64,000 bases of DNA, from the NCBI RefSeq assembly GCF_000196615.1, contig NC_014306.1:2542001-2606000 (forward strand). The letters run 5' to 3'. Positions 26,106 to 35,015 of this stretch are shown one piece after another. Positions within the stretch are counted from its first letter, which is position 1. Each line of letters starts with the position of its first letter. The notes below the pieces were generated by a model. The model ran no database searches. It had not been told where the DNA came from and was given only the letters and a program-made list of their open reading frames with translations. The stretch comes from Erwinia billingiae Eb661 (GTDB taxonomy: Bacteria; Pseudomonadota; Gammaproteobacteria; Enterobacterales; Enterobacteriaceae). Made by a program: the position numbers and the translations under genes.

Positions 26106-27029
26106 ATGAAACCACCGTATTCAATCGCTAATGCCCCCTGCAGCTGGGGCGTCGACGATCCTAAAAACCCGTTCCTGCCACCGTGGAATAAGGTGCTGAC
26201 CGAAGCGCGTGAAGCGGGCTACCGCAGCATTGAACTCGGTCCGTGGGGCTACCTTCCAACCGATCCTGTGGCCCTTAAGCAGGCGCTGGAAAGCCATCAG
26301 CTGTCGCTGGTGGCCGGCACGCTGTTTGATGACCTGATGTCTGAAGCCAACTTCAGCAAGATGGTGGAACTGACCCATGCCATCTGCGCTAATCTGCAAA
26401 AGGTTCCGGTCAGCAGTGCGGACAGCGATGTGCCCCCGCCTTATCTGGTGATCATCGACTTCGGCGATGCAGAGCGCGCCCGCTGTGCCGGTCAGTCGGA
26501 TCGGGCCAAACGCCTGCCGGAAGCCGACTGGCAGCGCATGGTCGCCAATATCCGCGAGCTGAGCCGCATTGCCTGGCAGGAATATGGCGTGCGGCCGGTG
26601 ATCCATCCGCATGCGGGCGGGTTTATTGAGTTTGGTGATGAAATCGATCGTATCGCCAGTGATATCCCGGCGGCCGAAGCCGGACTGTGCCTCGATACCG
26701 GCCACCTCTATTACGCCGGATTAGATCCGGTGAGCTGGTTACGAAAATATGCCGACCGCATCGACTATCTGCACTTTAAAGATGTGAATAAGGCAGCATT
26801 TGAAACGGCCATCAAACAGCAACAGGATTTCTTCAGCGCCTGTGCCGCGGGCGTGATGTGTCCACTGGGCAGTGGCGATGTCGATTACCCGGCGGTGAGA
26901 GCCCTGCTCGCCGAGCTCGACTGGCAAGGTTGGATCACCATCGAACAGGAGCGCGATCCGCGCGATGTGGCGGGCAGCTTAAAAGATGTCACCGCCAGCC
27001 TGCACTATCTGCGCAGCGTCGGTTTCTGA
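26106..27029 (+). CDS. TIM-barrel sugar isomerase/epimerase, IolE-like
   Basis: 307 residues of the xylose-isomerase-like TIM-barrel superfamily. The start (YSIANAPCSWGVDDP) and the strand-ending motifs resemble 2-keto-myo-inositol dehydratase and related proteins. Metal ligands expected in the fold are visible: His in RPVIHPHAGGFIEF, Asp and His in LCLDTGHLYYAG, His in LHFKDVN, and Glu in ITIEQERDP. A role in dehydrating or epimerising an oxidised cyclitol or sugar is plausible, but true IolE identity is unproven as no other iol genes are present. It is followed after 13 bases by a second barrel gene in the same operon. Confidence 0.8.
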   Translation: MKPPYSIANAPCSWGVDDPKNPFLPPWNKVLTEAREAGYRSIELGPWGYLPTDPVALKQALESHQLSLVAGTLFDDLMSEANFSKMVELTHAICANLQKVPVSSADSDVPPPYLVIIDFGDAERARCAGQSDRAKRLPEADWQRMVANIRELSRIAWQEYGVRPVIHPHAGGFIEFGDEIDRIASDIPAAEAGLCLDTGHLYYAGLDPVSWLRKYADRIDYLHFKDVNKAAFETAIKQQQDFFSACAAGVMCPLGSGDVDYPAVRALLAELDWQGWITIEQERDPRDVAGSLKDVTASLHYLRSVGF

Positions 27030-27042
27030 TAAGGAGTACAGA

Positions 27043-27867
27043 ATGAAAAAGGCTTTACACGGTGTTTCGGTACTGCACAGCAATGCGGTGACCCAACTGC
27101 GCATCGCGCATGAAACCGGCTTTACCGCCCTTGAACTGCTGCCAGAGCATCTGTTCCGATATCTGGAGCATGGCGGCACGCTGGAACGTTATAAAGCGTT
27201 GATGCGCCAGTATGAGATCGAAATTAGCTGCATGAATGCGCTGAAAGGCATTGGTTGTCATCAGCCCGAAGCCCGGCAACAACTGCTGGCGCAGGCGGAG
27301 AAGATTTGCCATGCCGCTCAACAACTGGATTGTCCGGTGGTGCAGATTATGGCGCTGAATGAAATCGACGCGCTTTCTGCCGAACAACGCAGCCAGGTGC
27401 TGACGGAAAATATCAGCCAGATCGCCAGGATTGGCCAACGCTATGGCATCAAATTTCAAATTGAGGTGGTGGCGTTTACCCCCTTCAATAGCCTGAAACA
27501 GGGGCTGGCGATTATTGAGGCGGTCGGCGCCGATAACGTTGGCGTGGTGATCGACTTCTGGCACCTGTATGCCGGTGGCGATACCCAACCGGAAGAAGTG
27601 GCCGCGCTGGATCCGGCAGTGATCTACGGCGTGCATTTTTGTGATGGCCGCCGTTTAATGCCCGGTGAGAAATGGGATGAGCGGGTGCAGCGCGATTATC
27701 AGCCGGGAGAAGGTGAAGTCGATTTGGCCAGCTGGGTGGCCGCGGTGAAAGCCAGCGGCTATGACGGCGTATGGTGCCCTGAACTGCTGAGTCCTACCCA
27801 CTGGGAAGATGATTTGTGGCAGATTGCGCGGGATTCGATGAGCAGCCTCGACGCCTGGACTCGCTAG
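27043..27867 (+). CDS. TIM-barrel sugar phosphate isomerase/epimerase
   Basis: 274 residues, second member of the xylose-isomerase-like superfamily in this operon. The ATG at 27043 follows AAGGAG. Barrel motifs with potential metal ligands are QIEVVAFTPFN (Glu), VGVVIDFWHLYAGG (Asp and His), YGVHFCDGRR (His) and GVWCPELLSP (Glu). It differs clearly from the upstream barrel protein, so this is not a recent duplication. Together with the Gfo/Idh enzyme it suggests a three-step conversion: oxidation, isomerisation or dehydration, and a further rearrangement. The substrate is unknown. Confidence 0.8.
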   Translation: MKKALHGVSVLHSNAVTQLRIAHETGFTALELLPEHLFRYLEHGGTLERYKALMRQYEIEISCMNALKGIGCHQPEARQQLLAQAEKICHAAQQLDCPVVQIMALNEIDALSAEQRSQVLTENISQIARIGQRYGIKFQIEVVAFTPFNSLKQGLAIIEAVGADNVGVVIDFWHLYAGGDTQPEEVAALDPAVIYGVHFCDGRRLMPGEKWDERVQRDYQPGEGEVDLASWVAAVKASGYDGVWCPELLSPTHWEDDLWQIARDSMSSLDAWTR

Positions 27868-27919
27868 CCTCTTGGTCAACCGTCACGGCCTGGCCGTGGC
27901 GGTATCATTTTTTCGGCAC

Positions 27920-28948
27920 TCAGAAGTTTTCTAAGGTCATCAGTTCGAACGGCAGATAGCGTTGCTGATTGCCGCGCGCCTGGCTGTCAAAATCCTCGGC
28001 AATCGCCCCGGTGATCCCCGCCGCCAGCGTTGCCATCCGGTGCCAGATAAACACCTCCACCACGCCCTCCAGCAACGCACGCTGTGCGCTGGCAATGGGA
28101 CCGTGACACACCACGGTCAGCAGCCGGTTCGTGCGCTGCTTTTCCGCCAGCAAGGCCTTAACCACCCCTTCCACGCCGCCGCTGGGCACATACAGCGCAA
28201 CGAGATCGGGATGGTTCGCCAGCAGCTCGCGCGTGGCCTGTTCAGCCAGGCGATCGTCTTCATGGCAGCGCAGCGGTTCCAGAATCGTGAACCCGCTGGT
28301 TTTTTCACGGAAATAGGAGCGGAAGCTGATCTCCGAGGTTTCCTGACAGAGAAAACGGTGATCGCCCAGCAGAATGCCAATCTTGCCCGGCTGTTGGCAC
28401 AAGCGGGAGAGCGCCCAGGCCGCGGTTCGCCCCGCCTTACGGTTATCGAGGCCGATATAACCGGCGCTGCCGCTGGCGGTCAACTCGCTGAACAGGCTAT
28501 AGACGCGCACGCCCTTCTCGCGGGCGACGCCAATGGCATGATTCACCAGCGGATGATCGATGGCCACCAGGCCAATCACATCGACCCGATCGCTGAGGGC
28601 AATAATTGTCGCAGCGATGGTTTCCGTGGCATTGACGTTGAGATAAATCAGCTCGGGATCGTTGGCGAGCCGATCGCAGCGCGCAGTATGCAACAGCAGC
28701 TGTTCACTGAACTCGCGGTAAAAAACCGCCCCAGAGTCGAGTAAAATGTAGGCAGTACGGCAGGATGGCGGTGAATCTGCAGAGAGGCTGATTTTGTCAG
28801 AGATAAAGCCCAGCGTTCGCGCCGCCGCCAGCACGCGCTGACGGGTTGCGGCTTTGACGGGTGCCCGTTGATTGATCACCCGATCGACCGTTGCCACACC
28901 CACGCCGGCTTCTCTGGCAATATCAGTCATTGTCGGAGTTGAAGCCAT
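27920..28948 (-). CDS. LacI-family transcriptional regulator (second)
   Basis: 342 residues, convergent with the isomerase operon. The helix-turn-helix is at the very start (TMTDIAREAGVGVATVDRVIN), with the TVDR variant seen in a subgroup of sugar/inositol LacI regulators where TVSR is usual. The effector domain contains VDVIGLVAIDHPLV, GYIGLDNRKAGRTAAWALSRL and GGVEGVVKALL, typical of the periplasmic-binding fold that responds to monosaccharides. It may control the neighbouring operon together with the divergent regulator at 24.9 kb. The 18-base inverted repeat at 26013 is a candidate target, which is inference. Confidence 0.85.
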   Translation of the reverse strand: MASTPTMTDIAREAGVGVATVDRVINQRAPVKAATRQRVLAAARTLGFISDKISLSADSPPSCRTAYILLDSGAVFYREFSEQLLLHTARCDRLANDPELIYLNVNATETIAATIIALSDRVDVIGLVAIDHPLVNHAIGVAREKGVRVYSLFSELTASGSAGYIGLDNRKAGRTAAWALSRLCQQPGKIGILLGDHRFLCQETSEISFRSYFREKTSGFTILEPLRCHEDDRLAEQATRELLANHPDLVALYVPSGGVEGVVKALLAEKQRTNRLLTVVCHGPIASAQRALLEGVVEVFIWHRMATLAAGITGAIAEDFDSQARGNQQRYLPFELMTLENF

Positions 28949-28978
28949 GACCTGTTGCCCCTCTGCGGATGGTCGGTT

Positions 28979-29398
28979 TTATTCAGCCTGTGCGGCAGCA
29001 ACCGCTGCGGCATACTGCGTTTTGAACGCCTCATTGTCTTCGGTAAGACGAATAGCGGCTTCGATCATGTCGTTCTGCATCAGTGAGGTTTGACCGCTGG
29101 TGCGCCAGTGAATATACAGCACGCACAGTGCGCCAACCTGCAACATGTCTTCTTCACTGCTGCCGTTGCCTTCAAAGCCGTACTCTTCATCCGACCAGCG
29201 ATAAACGTCGGCGACAAACGGCATCTCGCCGTTCTCGTCCAGCGGCGGCAGCGTGGCAAACAGCGCCAGCATCTCAGGCGTGGCGATATAACTCTGGCGG
29301 CCAACGGCATCCAGCTGCTTGCCGCGCGAACGCTTGTTATTCGCCTGTTTCGCTTTGGTTTTGGCGCGTTTCGCACGCTTGTCTTGTTTATTACTCAC
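28979..29398 (-). CDS. Hypothetical protein with a Lys/Arg-rich N-terminus
   Basis: 139 residues, not recognised. The first 30 residues are extremely basic (repeated KRAKTKAKQ-type runs), suggesting nucleic-acid or ribosome contact or disorder. The rest is acidic and helical (DENGEMPFVADVYRW, EEYGFEGNGSSEEDM), with an Ala-rich tail. There is no signal peptide and no membrane helix. Coding potential looks good and the GTA/ATG-start context is normal. It sits between a LacI gene and yeaL on the same strand, with 30- and 61-base gaps, so co-transcription is possible. Confidence 0.7.
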   Translation of the reverse strand: MSNKQDKRAKRAKTKAKQANNKRSRGKQLDAVGRQSYIATPEMLALFATLPPLDENGEMPFVADVYRWSDEEYGFEGNGSSEEDMLQVGALCVLYIHWRTSGQTSLMQNDMIEAAIRLTEDNEAFKTQYAAAVAAAQAE

Positions 29399-29459
29399 CG
29401 GTCATTTCTCGCATCTAAAAAAGAGCGCAATGATAGCAGACCGTCCGCCGGGACGCTGG

Positions 29460-29906
29460 CTACATTTTGCCGATAAATAATGAAACCAGGCCTGCGGCGA
29501 TTAACGGACCGACCGGCACGCCCCGGAACAGCGATACGCCAATGATGGTGCCGATTAGCAATCCGCCGACCACGCTTGGCTGGCTGCTCATCAGCGTTAC
29601 GCCACGGCCGCCCACCCAGGAGACAAAAATCCCGATAGCGATAGCCAGCAGGGATTTCCAGTGCAGGAAGGAATGCATCAAGGTGGTACTGGGAATGGTG
29701 CCGCTGGCAATCGGTGCCATCACGCCGATGGTCAGAATGATGATCCCCACCGTCACGCCCTGCTTTTCAATCCACGGAAAGAAGGTGTTCAGCGGCGTCA
29801 TGCGCACAATAATCAGCACCAGCAGCGCAATCGCCACCGTAAGGTTGTTACTGAAGTAGCTGAGACCGGCCAGAACCAGCAAAATGAAGAGCGTCAGATC
29901 GAACAT
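29460..29906 (-). CDS. yeaL: DUF441 inner-membrane protein YeaL
   Basis: 148 residues, exactly the length of E. coli YeaL, with four to five membrane helices. Shared blocks are [48 protein letters not shown] and [17 protein letters not shown]. The function of DUF441 is unknown. The ATG at 29906 matches the E. coli start (MFD-TL); the longer frame upstream is not homologous. Confidence 0.92.
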   Translation of the reverse strand: MFDLTLFILLVLAGLSYFSNNLTVAIALLVLIIVRMTPLNTFFPWIEKQGVTVGIIILTIGVMAPIASGTIPSTTLMHSFLHWKSLLAIAIGIFVSWVGGRGVTLMSSQPSVVGGLLIGTIIGVSLFRGVPVGPLIAAGLVSLFIGKM

Positions 29907-30003
29907 AAAAAATCCCTGTAGTAAGGCGTAACCTGTTGTGCCGTCAGCATAAAACACTTTCCGGCTCAGGTTGAGACTTTTTTAACGTTTCATTAACTTT
30001 GTT

Positions 30004-30639
30004 TTACAAGATGGTTTCGATAGCGGCCTGCAAACAGACCTGAGGCCCGGTCAGCACCGCCAGCGTGCTGTTGATATATTTCTCCGCCCCGGCCATCGAG
30101 GCCTGTGCCAGCACGATGCAGCCCAGCGAACATTCGGGGCGCTGCTGAATATAGTGAGCAATTTCGCGGTGATAGCCTTCAATATCGTCATGGTTAAAGT
30201 AAGCCCAGGCGCGCGGGATCATCTCAACGGCCAGATGTTCGCCGGGAATAAAGGCCTCGAAAAGCTGCTTAGTGGCTTCCAGCGTGCTGTGCGCGGTGCA
30301 GAGCACCAGAATTGAGCCGTGATAACGTGAGGCGACCTTGGCCAGCGTGGCATCCACGCGCAATACCGGCTTGCTGAACTGCTTTGCATCCCAGGCTACC
30401 ACGCCCAGGGTGGTGCAGGTGACGATCACCGCATCGGCATGTTCGCACAGCTCCTCAATAGCCCGTCGCGTGGCGGCAGCGACGGCAGGTGTTACTTCAT
30501 TGGCTGCCACGGCCTGGTCGAACAAGCCATCCTCAACCCGGTGCAGCAGTTGAATATCACCAAAATCCAGCGAACGCAGAGCGGTTTCAAATACGTCGAT
30601 ATTACTTCGTGCGGCATGCAGGCAGGCAATAATGGCCAT
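30004..30639 (-). CDS. Aspartate/glutamate racemase-superfamily protein
   Basis: 211 residues. The fold and motif VIVTCTTLG (Cys 75) place it in the Asp/Glu/hydantoin racemase superfamily, whose racemases use two opposed cysteines. The second site reads IVLAQASMAG (about 175-184), with no cysteine where racemases have one. It may therefore act as a lyase, decarboxylase or isomerase-like enzyme, or have another role. It is divergent from hpxO with a palindrome between them, so a link to purine or hydantoin-like intermediates is attractive. True allantoin racemase (HpxA) identity is not supported by the missing cysteine. Confidence 0.75.
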   Translation of the reverse strand: MAIIACLHAARSNIDVFETALRSLDFGDIQLLHRVEDGLFDQAVAANEVTPAVAAATRRAIEELCEHADAVIVTCTTLGVVAWDAKQFSKPVLRVDATLAKVASRYHGSILVLCTAHSTLEATKQLFEAFIPGEHLAVEMIPRAWAYFNHDDIEGYHREIAHYIQQRPECSLGCIVLAQASMAGAEKYINSTLAVLTGPQVCLQAAIETIL

Positions 30640-30777
30640 GGGGGTATCTCCGGGAGAGGGTTGCCATTACTGTGACAAAGATCGCCGTATTTGCCAACGT
30701 TTCGTGCGGCATAATTGCAAGCGTTTCACCCGCAACTCACCATCATGGTGCAATGCATCACAATAATGCAGGATTGC

Positions 30778-30797
30778 AGTGAAACTATCGTTTCACT
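30778..30797. promoter_or_regulatory. Palindrome between the racemase-like gene and hpxO
   Basis: AGTGAAAC-TATC-GTTTCACT is a perfect 8+4+8 dyad, 93 bases before the hpxO start. It resembles operators of IclR-type regulators, but is one base longer in the spacer than the KdgR box. The regulator is not in the window. Confidence 0.6.
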
Positions 30798-30890
30798 TCC
30801 GCAAAAATCCGCCGCTGACGCCACCTGAGCAGTCATAAGAAATTGGTATAGAAATTGCTTAATAAATCTTATGACAGAAAGGAGAGACAG

Positions 30891-32048
30891 ATGAAAGCGA
30901 TTATCATTGGTGCCGGCATTGGCGGCATGTGCACAGCGATTGCCCTGCACCGTTTCGGCATTCAGACCGAGGTGTTTGAAGCCGTTAAAGAGATCAAGCC
31001 GGTTGGCGCCGCCATTTCTATCTGGCCGAACGGCGTAAAGTGCCTGAATTTCCTTGGGATGAAAGAGCCCCTGCGCAAGCTTGGCGGCCCGATGCGTGCG
31101 ATGGCCTATAACGATTTTCAGTCGGGCACCACGCTGACGCAGTTCAGCCTCGATCCGCTGGTGGCAGATTCCGGCGAGCGCCCCTATCCGGTCGCCCGCG
31201 CGGAGTTGCAGGCGATGCTGCTGGACACCTACGGTCGCGAAAAAGTCCAGTTTGGCAAACGCGTCGCCCGCGTGGAGCAGGATGAAAATGGCGTCACCGC
31301 CTGGTTTGAAGATGGCAGCGAAGCCCACGGCGACCTGCTGATTGCCTGTGACGGCACCCACTCGGTGGTGCGCAAATATGTACTGGGCCGCACCGTTGAG
31401 CGGCGCTATGCCGGCTACGTCAACTGGAACGGGCTGGTGGATATTGATGAAAGCATCGCGCCGGCTGAGCAGTGGACGACCTTTGTCGGCGAAGGTAAGC
31501 GCGTGTCGCTGATGCCGGTGGCCAATAACCGTTTCTACTTCTTCTTTGACGTGCCGCTACCGGCAGGATTAGCGGAAGATCGCAGCAGCGTGCGCGATGA
31601 TCTCAGCCGCTACTTCAGCGGTTGGGCAGCGCCGGTGCAAAAATTGATTGGGCAGATTAACCCGGAAACCACTAACCGCGTGGAGATCCACGATATCGAT
31701 CCGTTCCCGGAGCTGGTTAAAGGTCGTGTGGCGCTGCTGGGTGATGCGGCTCACAGCACCACGCCGGATATCGGTCAGGGCGGCTGTGCGGCGATGGAAG
31801 ATGCAGTGGTGCTGGCGAATTGCCTGCAAACGAACGCCTTAGGCATTGAAGACGCGCTGCTGCGCTATCAGTTTAAGCGTGCGGATCGGGTCAAGGATCT
31901 GGTGTTGAAAGCCCGCAAACGCTGCGACGTGACCCACGGTAAAGAGATGGACGTCACGCAACAGTGGTATGAAGATCTGAAGAGCGAAACCGGTGAGCGC
32001 ATTATCCATGGCATGTGCGACACCATTCAGGGTGGTCCGCTGGCCTGA
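30891..32048 (+). CDS. hpxO: FAD-dependent urate hydroxylase HpxO
   Basis: 385 residues. It uses NADH and oxygen to hydroxylate urate to 5-hydroxyisourate in the cytoplasm. The N-terminal FAD motif is GAGIGGM (residues 7-13). The family signatures EAVKEIKPVGAAIS, GYVNWNGLV, EQWTTFVGEGKRVSLMPV and GDAAHSTTPDIGQGG (FAD pyrophosphate site) are nearly identical to Klebsiella HpxO. The C-terminus VLKARKRCDVTHGK and ERIIHGMCDTI match as well. The ATG at 30891 follows a strong AAAGGAGAGA. It is separated from the guaD-xdh operon only by dcp, so upstream and downstream purine steps sit within 10 kb. Genes for the next steps (hydroxyisourate hydrolase and decarboxylase) are not in the window. Confidence 0.93.
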   Translation: MKAIIIGAGIGGMCTAIALHRFGIQTEVFEAVKEIKPVGAAISIWPNGVKCLNFLGMKEPLRKLGGPMRAMAYNDFQSGTTLTQFSLDPLVADSGERPYPVARAELQAMLLDTYGREKVQFGKRVARVEQDENGVTAWFEDGSEAHGDLLIACDGTHSVVRKYVLGRTVERRYAGYVNWNGLVDIDESIAPAEQWTTFVGEGKRVSLMPVANNRFYFFFDVPLPAGLAEDRSSVRDDLSRYFSGWAAPVQKLIGQINPETTNRVEIHDIDPFPELVKGRVALLGDAAHSTTPDIGQGGCAAMEDAVVLANCLQTNALGIEDALLRYQFKRADRVKDLVLKARKRCDVTHGKEMDVTQQWYEDLKSETGERIIHGMCDTIQGGPLA

Positions 32049-32058
32049 TAATAAAACA

Positions 32059-32114
32059 GGGCGGAAAGGGAGAAACGATCCTCAGACTGTGAGAGCCGTT
32101 CCCCCTTCCCGCCC
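32059..32114. terminator. Long imperfect hairpin between hpxO and dcp
   Basis: Arms starting GGGCGGAAAGGG and ending CCTTCCCGCCC pair over about 17 bases with few mismatches. It lies between converging genes and has no T tract. Confidence 0.5.
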
Positions 32115-32130
32115 CGGTTAAACGCCGCTA

Positions 32131-34176
32131 TCAGGCTTCTTTCAGGCCGCGATTAATCAGCATCGGTTCAATTACCGGATCCTGCCCGCGCCAGTCAGCA
32201 TACAGCTGCTTCAAATCCTCGCTGTTACCCTTCGACAGGATCTTCTCACGGAAGATCTGACCGTTTTCCGCGGTTAATCCGCCCTGCTCGTTAAACCATT
32301 CGAAGCCATCGTCTGCCAGCATCTGCGTCCAGATATAGGCGTAATAGCCCGCGGCATAGCCATTCCCCCAGATATGCTGGAAATAGCTTGAGCGATAGCG
32401 CGGCGGAACCTGAGGCAAATTGATGTTGTCCGCCTGCAACGCCTGCTGCTCAAACGCCGCCACGTCTGCGGGTTTATCCTCCGCGCCCAGACTGTGCCAG
32501 TGGAGATCCAATAACGCCGCCGCCAGCAGTTCGGTCATGTCATAGCCCTTATTAAACTTGCTGGCTTTAACAATTTTGTCGCGCAGCGCCTGCGGCATCG
32601 GCTCACCGGTTTGATAATGGCGGGCGTAATTCATAAACACCTTTTCATTGCTGGCCCAGTGTTCATTAATCTGCGACGGGAACTCGACGAAGTCCCGTGG
32701 CGTATTGGTGCCGGACAGCGTTGGATAAGTCTGTTCAGCAAACAGACCATGCAGCGTATGGCCAAATTCGTGGAACAGTGTGATCACATCGTCCCAGGCG
32801 ATCAGCGCCGGTTGCCCTTCCGCCGGTTTGCTGTAGTTGCAGACGTTGTAAATCACCGGATGGGTGCCCAGCAGCTTCGACTGGTCGACAAAATTACTCA
32901 TCCAGGCACCGCCGCCTTTGCTCTCGCGCTTAAAGAAGTCGGTGTAGAACAACGCCATCGGCAAACCATTGTTGTCGATAATTTCATACACGGTGACGTC
33001 GGGATGCCATACCGGGATATCGTCGCGACGGGCAAAGGTAATGCCAAACAACTGGGTGGCGGCATAAAACACGCCGTTTTCCAGCACCGACGTGACTTCA
33101 AAGTACGGCTTGATCTGGCTTTCATCGAGATCGTATTTCGCCCGACGAACCTGTTCGGCATAGAACAACCAGTCCCAGGGCTCAAGCGCAAACCCGCCCT
33201 GCTGTTGGTCAATCAGCGCCTGAATATCAGCCGCTTCGCGTTTCGCGCGTGCGGTGGCGGCAGGCACGATTGCCCGCATAAACGCCAGCGCGGCGTCCGG
33301 GGTTTTCGCCATCTGATCCTGCAACTTCCATTCGGCAAAGCTGCTGAAACCGAGCAGCTGCGCCTGTTCCGCGCGGACCGCAGCCAGTTTGACGATTAGT
33401 TCGCGGGTGTCATTCGCATCGCCTTTCTCCGTTCGACGCCACGCGAGATCGAATAAATTTTCGCGCGTCTGGCGATCGCTCAAATCCTGCAATACCGGCT
33501 GTTGCGTGGTGTTTTGCAGTGCCAGCCACCATTGTCCCTGCAGGCCGCGCTCCGCTGCGGCCTGGGCTGCGACGGTCAGCTCGGCTTCGCTTAACCCGGC
33601 AAGGGAATCGGCACTGCTGAGGCTTAAGCCACCGGCTTTGGTGCCGGCCAGTAGCCGATTGGTAAACTGGGTGCTTAAGGTGGCGGACTGTTGATTGAGG
33701 GCTTTCAGCGCGGTTTTTTGATCGTCACTGAGGCTGGCACCGGCCAACTGGAAGGTCTGCCAGACCACCTCGACCAGCCTGAGCGCTTCGGCCGGCAGCT
33801 CCAGCGATTCGCGCTGCTGATAAACGCTGTCCAGGCGGGCAAACAGTTTGCTGTTCAGCCGGATTTCATCATTCAACGCGGCAAGCCGTGGCGACATCTC
33901 TTCATCCAGCGCCTGTAAGGTGGCGTTGGTGTTGGCGGAGGTCATCGCGCCAAAGACATTCTCGACGCGGCGCAGCATCAGCCCGCACTTTTCCAGCGCT
34001 TCATAGGTATTTTCGAAGCTCGGTGCGTCGGGGTTTTCGGCAATCTGCTGCACTTCCGCACGCTTTTCGGCCATTGCCTGTTCCAGTGCGGGACGGTAGT
34101 CGGCATCGGAAATCCGATCGAACGGCGGTGCCTGATAAGGCAGTGTACTTGGCTGACTGAACGGATTGGCTTGCAT
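32131..34176 (-). CDS. dcp: Peptidyl-dipeptidase Dcp
   Basis: 681 residues, the same length as E. coli Dcp. An M3-family zinc metallopeptidase that removes C-terminal dipeptides from peptides in the cytoplasm or periplasm. The zinc motif HEFGHTLHGL (HExxH) is at about residue 470, with the third ligand Glu about 25 residues later in PSQINEHWA. The C-terminal GYAAGYYAYIW and the substrate loop match the family. The ATG at 34176 has AAGGAG eight bases upstream; a Met six codons earlier has none. It is placed between hpxO and xdhC with no metabolic link visible. Confidence 0.95.
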   Translation of the reverse strand: MQANPFSQPSTLPYQAPPFDRISDADYRPALEQAMAEKRAEVQQIAENPDAPSFENTYEALEKCGLMLRRVENVFGAMTSANTNATLQALDEEMSPRLAALNDEIRLNSKLFARLDSVYQQRESLELPAEALRLVEVVWQTFQLAGASLSDDQKTALKALNQQSATLSTQFTNRLLAGTKAGGLSLSSADSLAGLSEAELTVAAQAAAERGLQGQWWLALQNTTQQPVLQDLSDRQTRENLFDLAWRRTEKGDANDTRELIVKLAAVRAEQAQLLGFSSFAEWKLQDQMAKTPDAALAFMRAIVPAATARAKREAADIQALIDQQQGGFALEPWDWLFYAEQVRRAKYDLDESQIKPYFEVTSVLENGVFYAATQLFGITFARRDDIPVWHPDVTVYEIIDNNGLPMALFYTDFFKRESKGGGAWMSNFVDQSKLLGTHPVIYNVCNYSKPAEGQPALIAWDDVITLFHEFGHTLHGLFAEQTYPTLSGTNTPRDFVEFPSQINEHWASNEKVFMNYARHYQTGEPMPQALRDKIVKASKFNKGYDMTELLAAALLDLHWHSLGAEDKPADVAAFEQQALQADNINLPQVPPRYRSSYFQHIWGNGYAAGYYAYIWTQMLADDGFEWFNEQGGLTAENGQIFREKILSKGNSEDLKQLYADWRGQDPVIEPMLINRGLKEA

Positions 34177-34235
34177 CGCAGATCTCCTTGTCATGGGTGA
34201 CCTTCAGCATAGGCGGTTAATCCGCCTAAGCCAAC

Positions 34236-35015
34236 TCAATCAGTATCAGCCCGTTGATAAGTGGCAATAATTTCTCCCGCCACCGCCACGGCAATCTCCG
34301 CCGGCAGTTTGCCGGTGATATCCGGCAGGCCAATCGGGCAGCGCATGCTGTCCAGCTGCTGCCGGGTGAAGCCTTTACCTTCAAGGCGATAGTCGAAACG
34401 CTGACGCTTGGTTTGCGATCCAATCACGCCAAAATAACGATAATCGCCGCGCTTAAGGATCGCTTCACACAGTTCTAAGTCGCGCGGATGATGATGGGTC
34501 ATCACCACAAAATAGCTGTCTGGCGGCATCAAATCCACCTGCTCGGTGGGATCGTCCAGGCAGCAAACGGTGACTCCTTCCGGCACGCTGGAAAACTGCT
34601 CGCGGCGTTCATCCACCCAAAATACGTTACAGGGTAACGTCGCCAGCAGATTCACCAGCGCCTGACCGACGTGCCCGGCACCAAATACCACGATTTGCGG
34701 CTGGATCTGCAGCAACGGCTCAAACAGTACGGTGGTCATGCCGCCGCAGCACTGACCCAACTTTGCGCCCAGATTGAAATGCTCGCTGTAGGGCTGCGCC
34801 TGCCTGGCGCTTAACATCTCTCTGGCGGTGGCAACGCACTTAAATTCCAGATGGCCGCCGCCAATGGTCAGCCAGGTTTTGCTCGCAGACACCACCATTT
34901 TGCTGCCGCGATCGCGTGGCACCGAGCCTTTTTCGTCCAGCACGGTGAGCAGCACGCAGGGTTCGCGCCGCTCATGCAGCTGCGCCAACACCATAATCCA
35001 GTCATCAGTGCGCAT
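34236..35015 (-). CDS. xdhC: Xanthine dehydrogenase accessory protein XdhC
   Basis: 259 residues. XdhC binds molybdopterin, promotes its sulfuration and delivers it to the large subunit. Family signatures are KGSVPRDRGSKMVV (about 28-41), IGGGHLEFKCV and LGQCCGGMTTVLFE with a Cys pair. A Rossmann-like domain (VVFGAGHVGQALVNLL, VDERREQF) ends with FGVIGSQTKR. It is the last gene of the guaD-xdhA-xdhB-xdhC operon, and its start overlaps the end of xdhB by 11 bases, so expression is coupled. Confidence 0.93.
   Translation of the reverse strand: MRTDDWIMVLAQLHERREPCVLLTVLDEKGSVPRDRGSKMVVSASKTWLTIGGGHLEFKCVATAREMLSARQAQPYSEHFNLGAKLGQCCGGMTTVLFEPLLQIQPQIVVFGAGHVGQALVNLLATLPCNVFWVDERREQFSSVPEGVTVCCLDDPTEQVDLMPPDSYFVVMTHHHPRDLELCEAILKRGDYRYFGVIGSQTKRQRFDYRLEGKGFTRQQLDSMRCPIGLPDITGKLPAEIAVAVAGEIIATYQRADTD

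Noticed and set aside
30778..30797. KdgR box between the racemase-like gene and hpxO
   Set aside because: TGAAAC and GTTTCA halves are present, but the spacer is four bases instead of three, and there is no pectin or hexuronate gene here.
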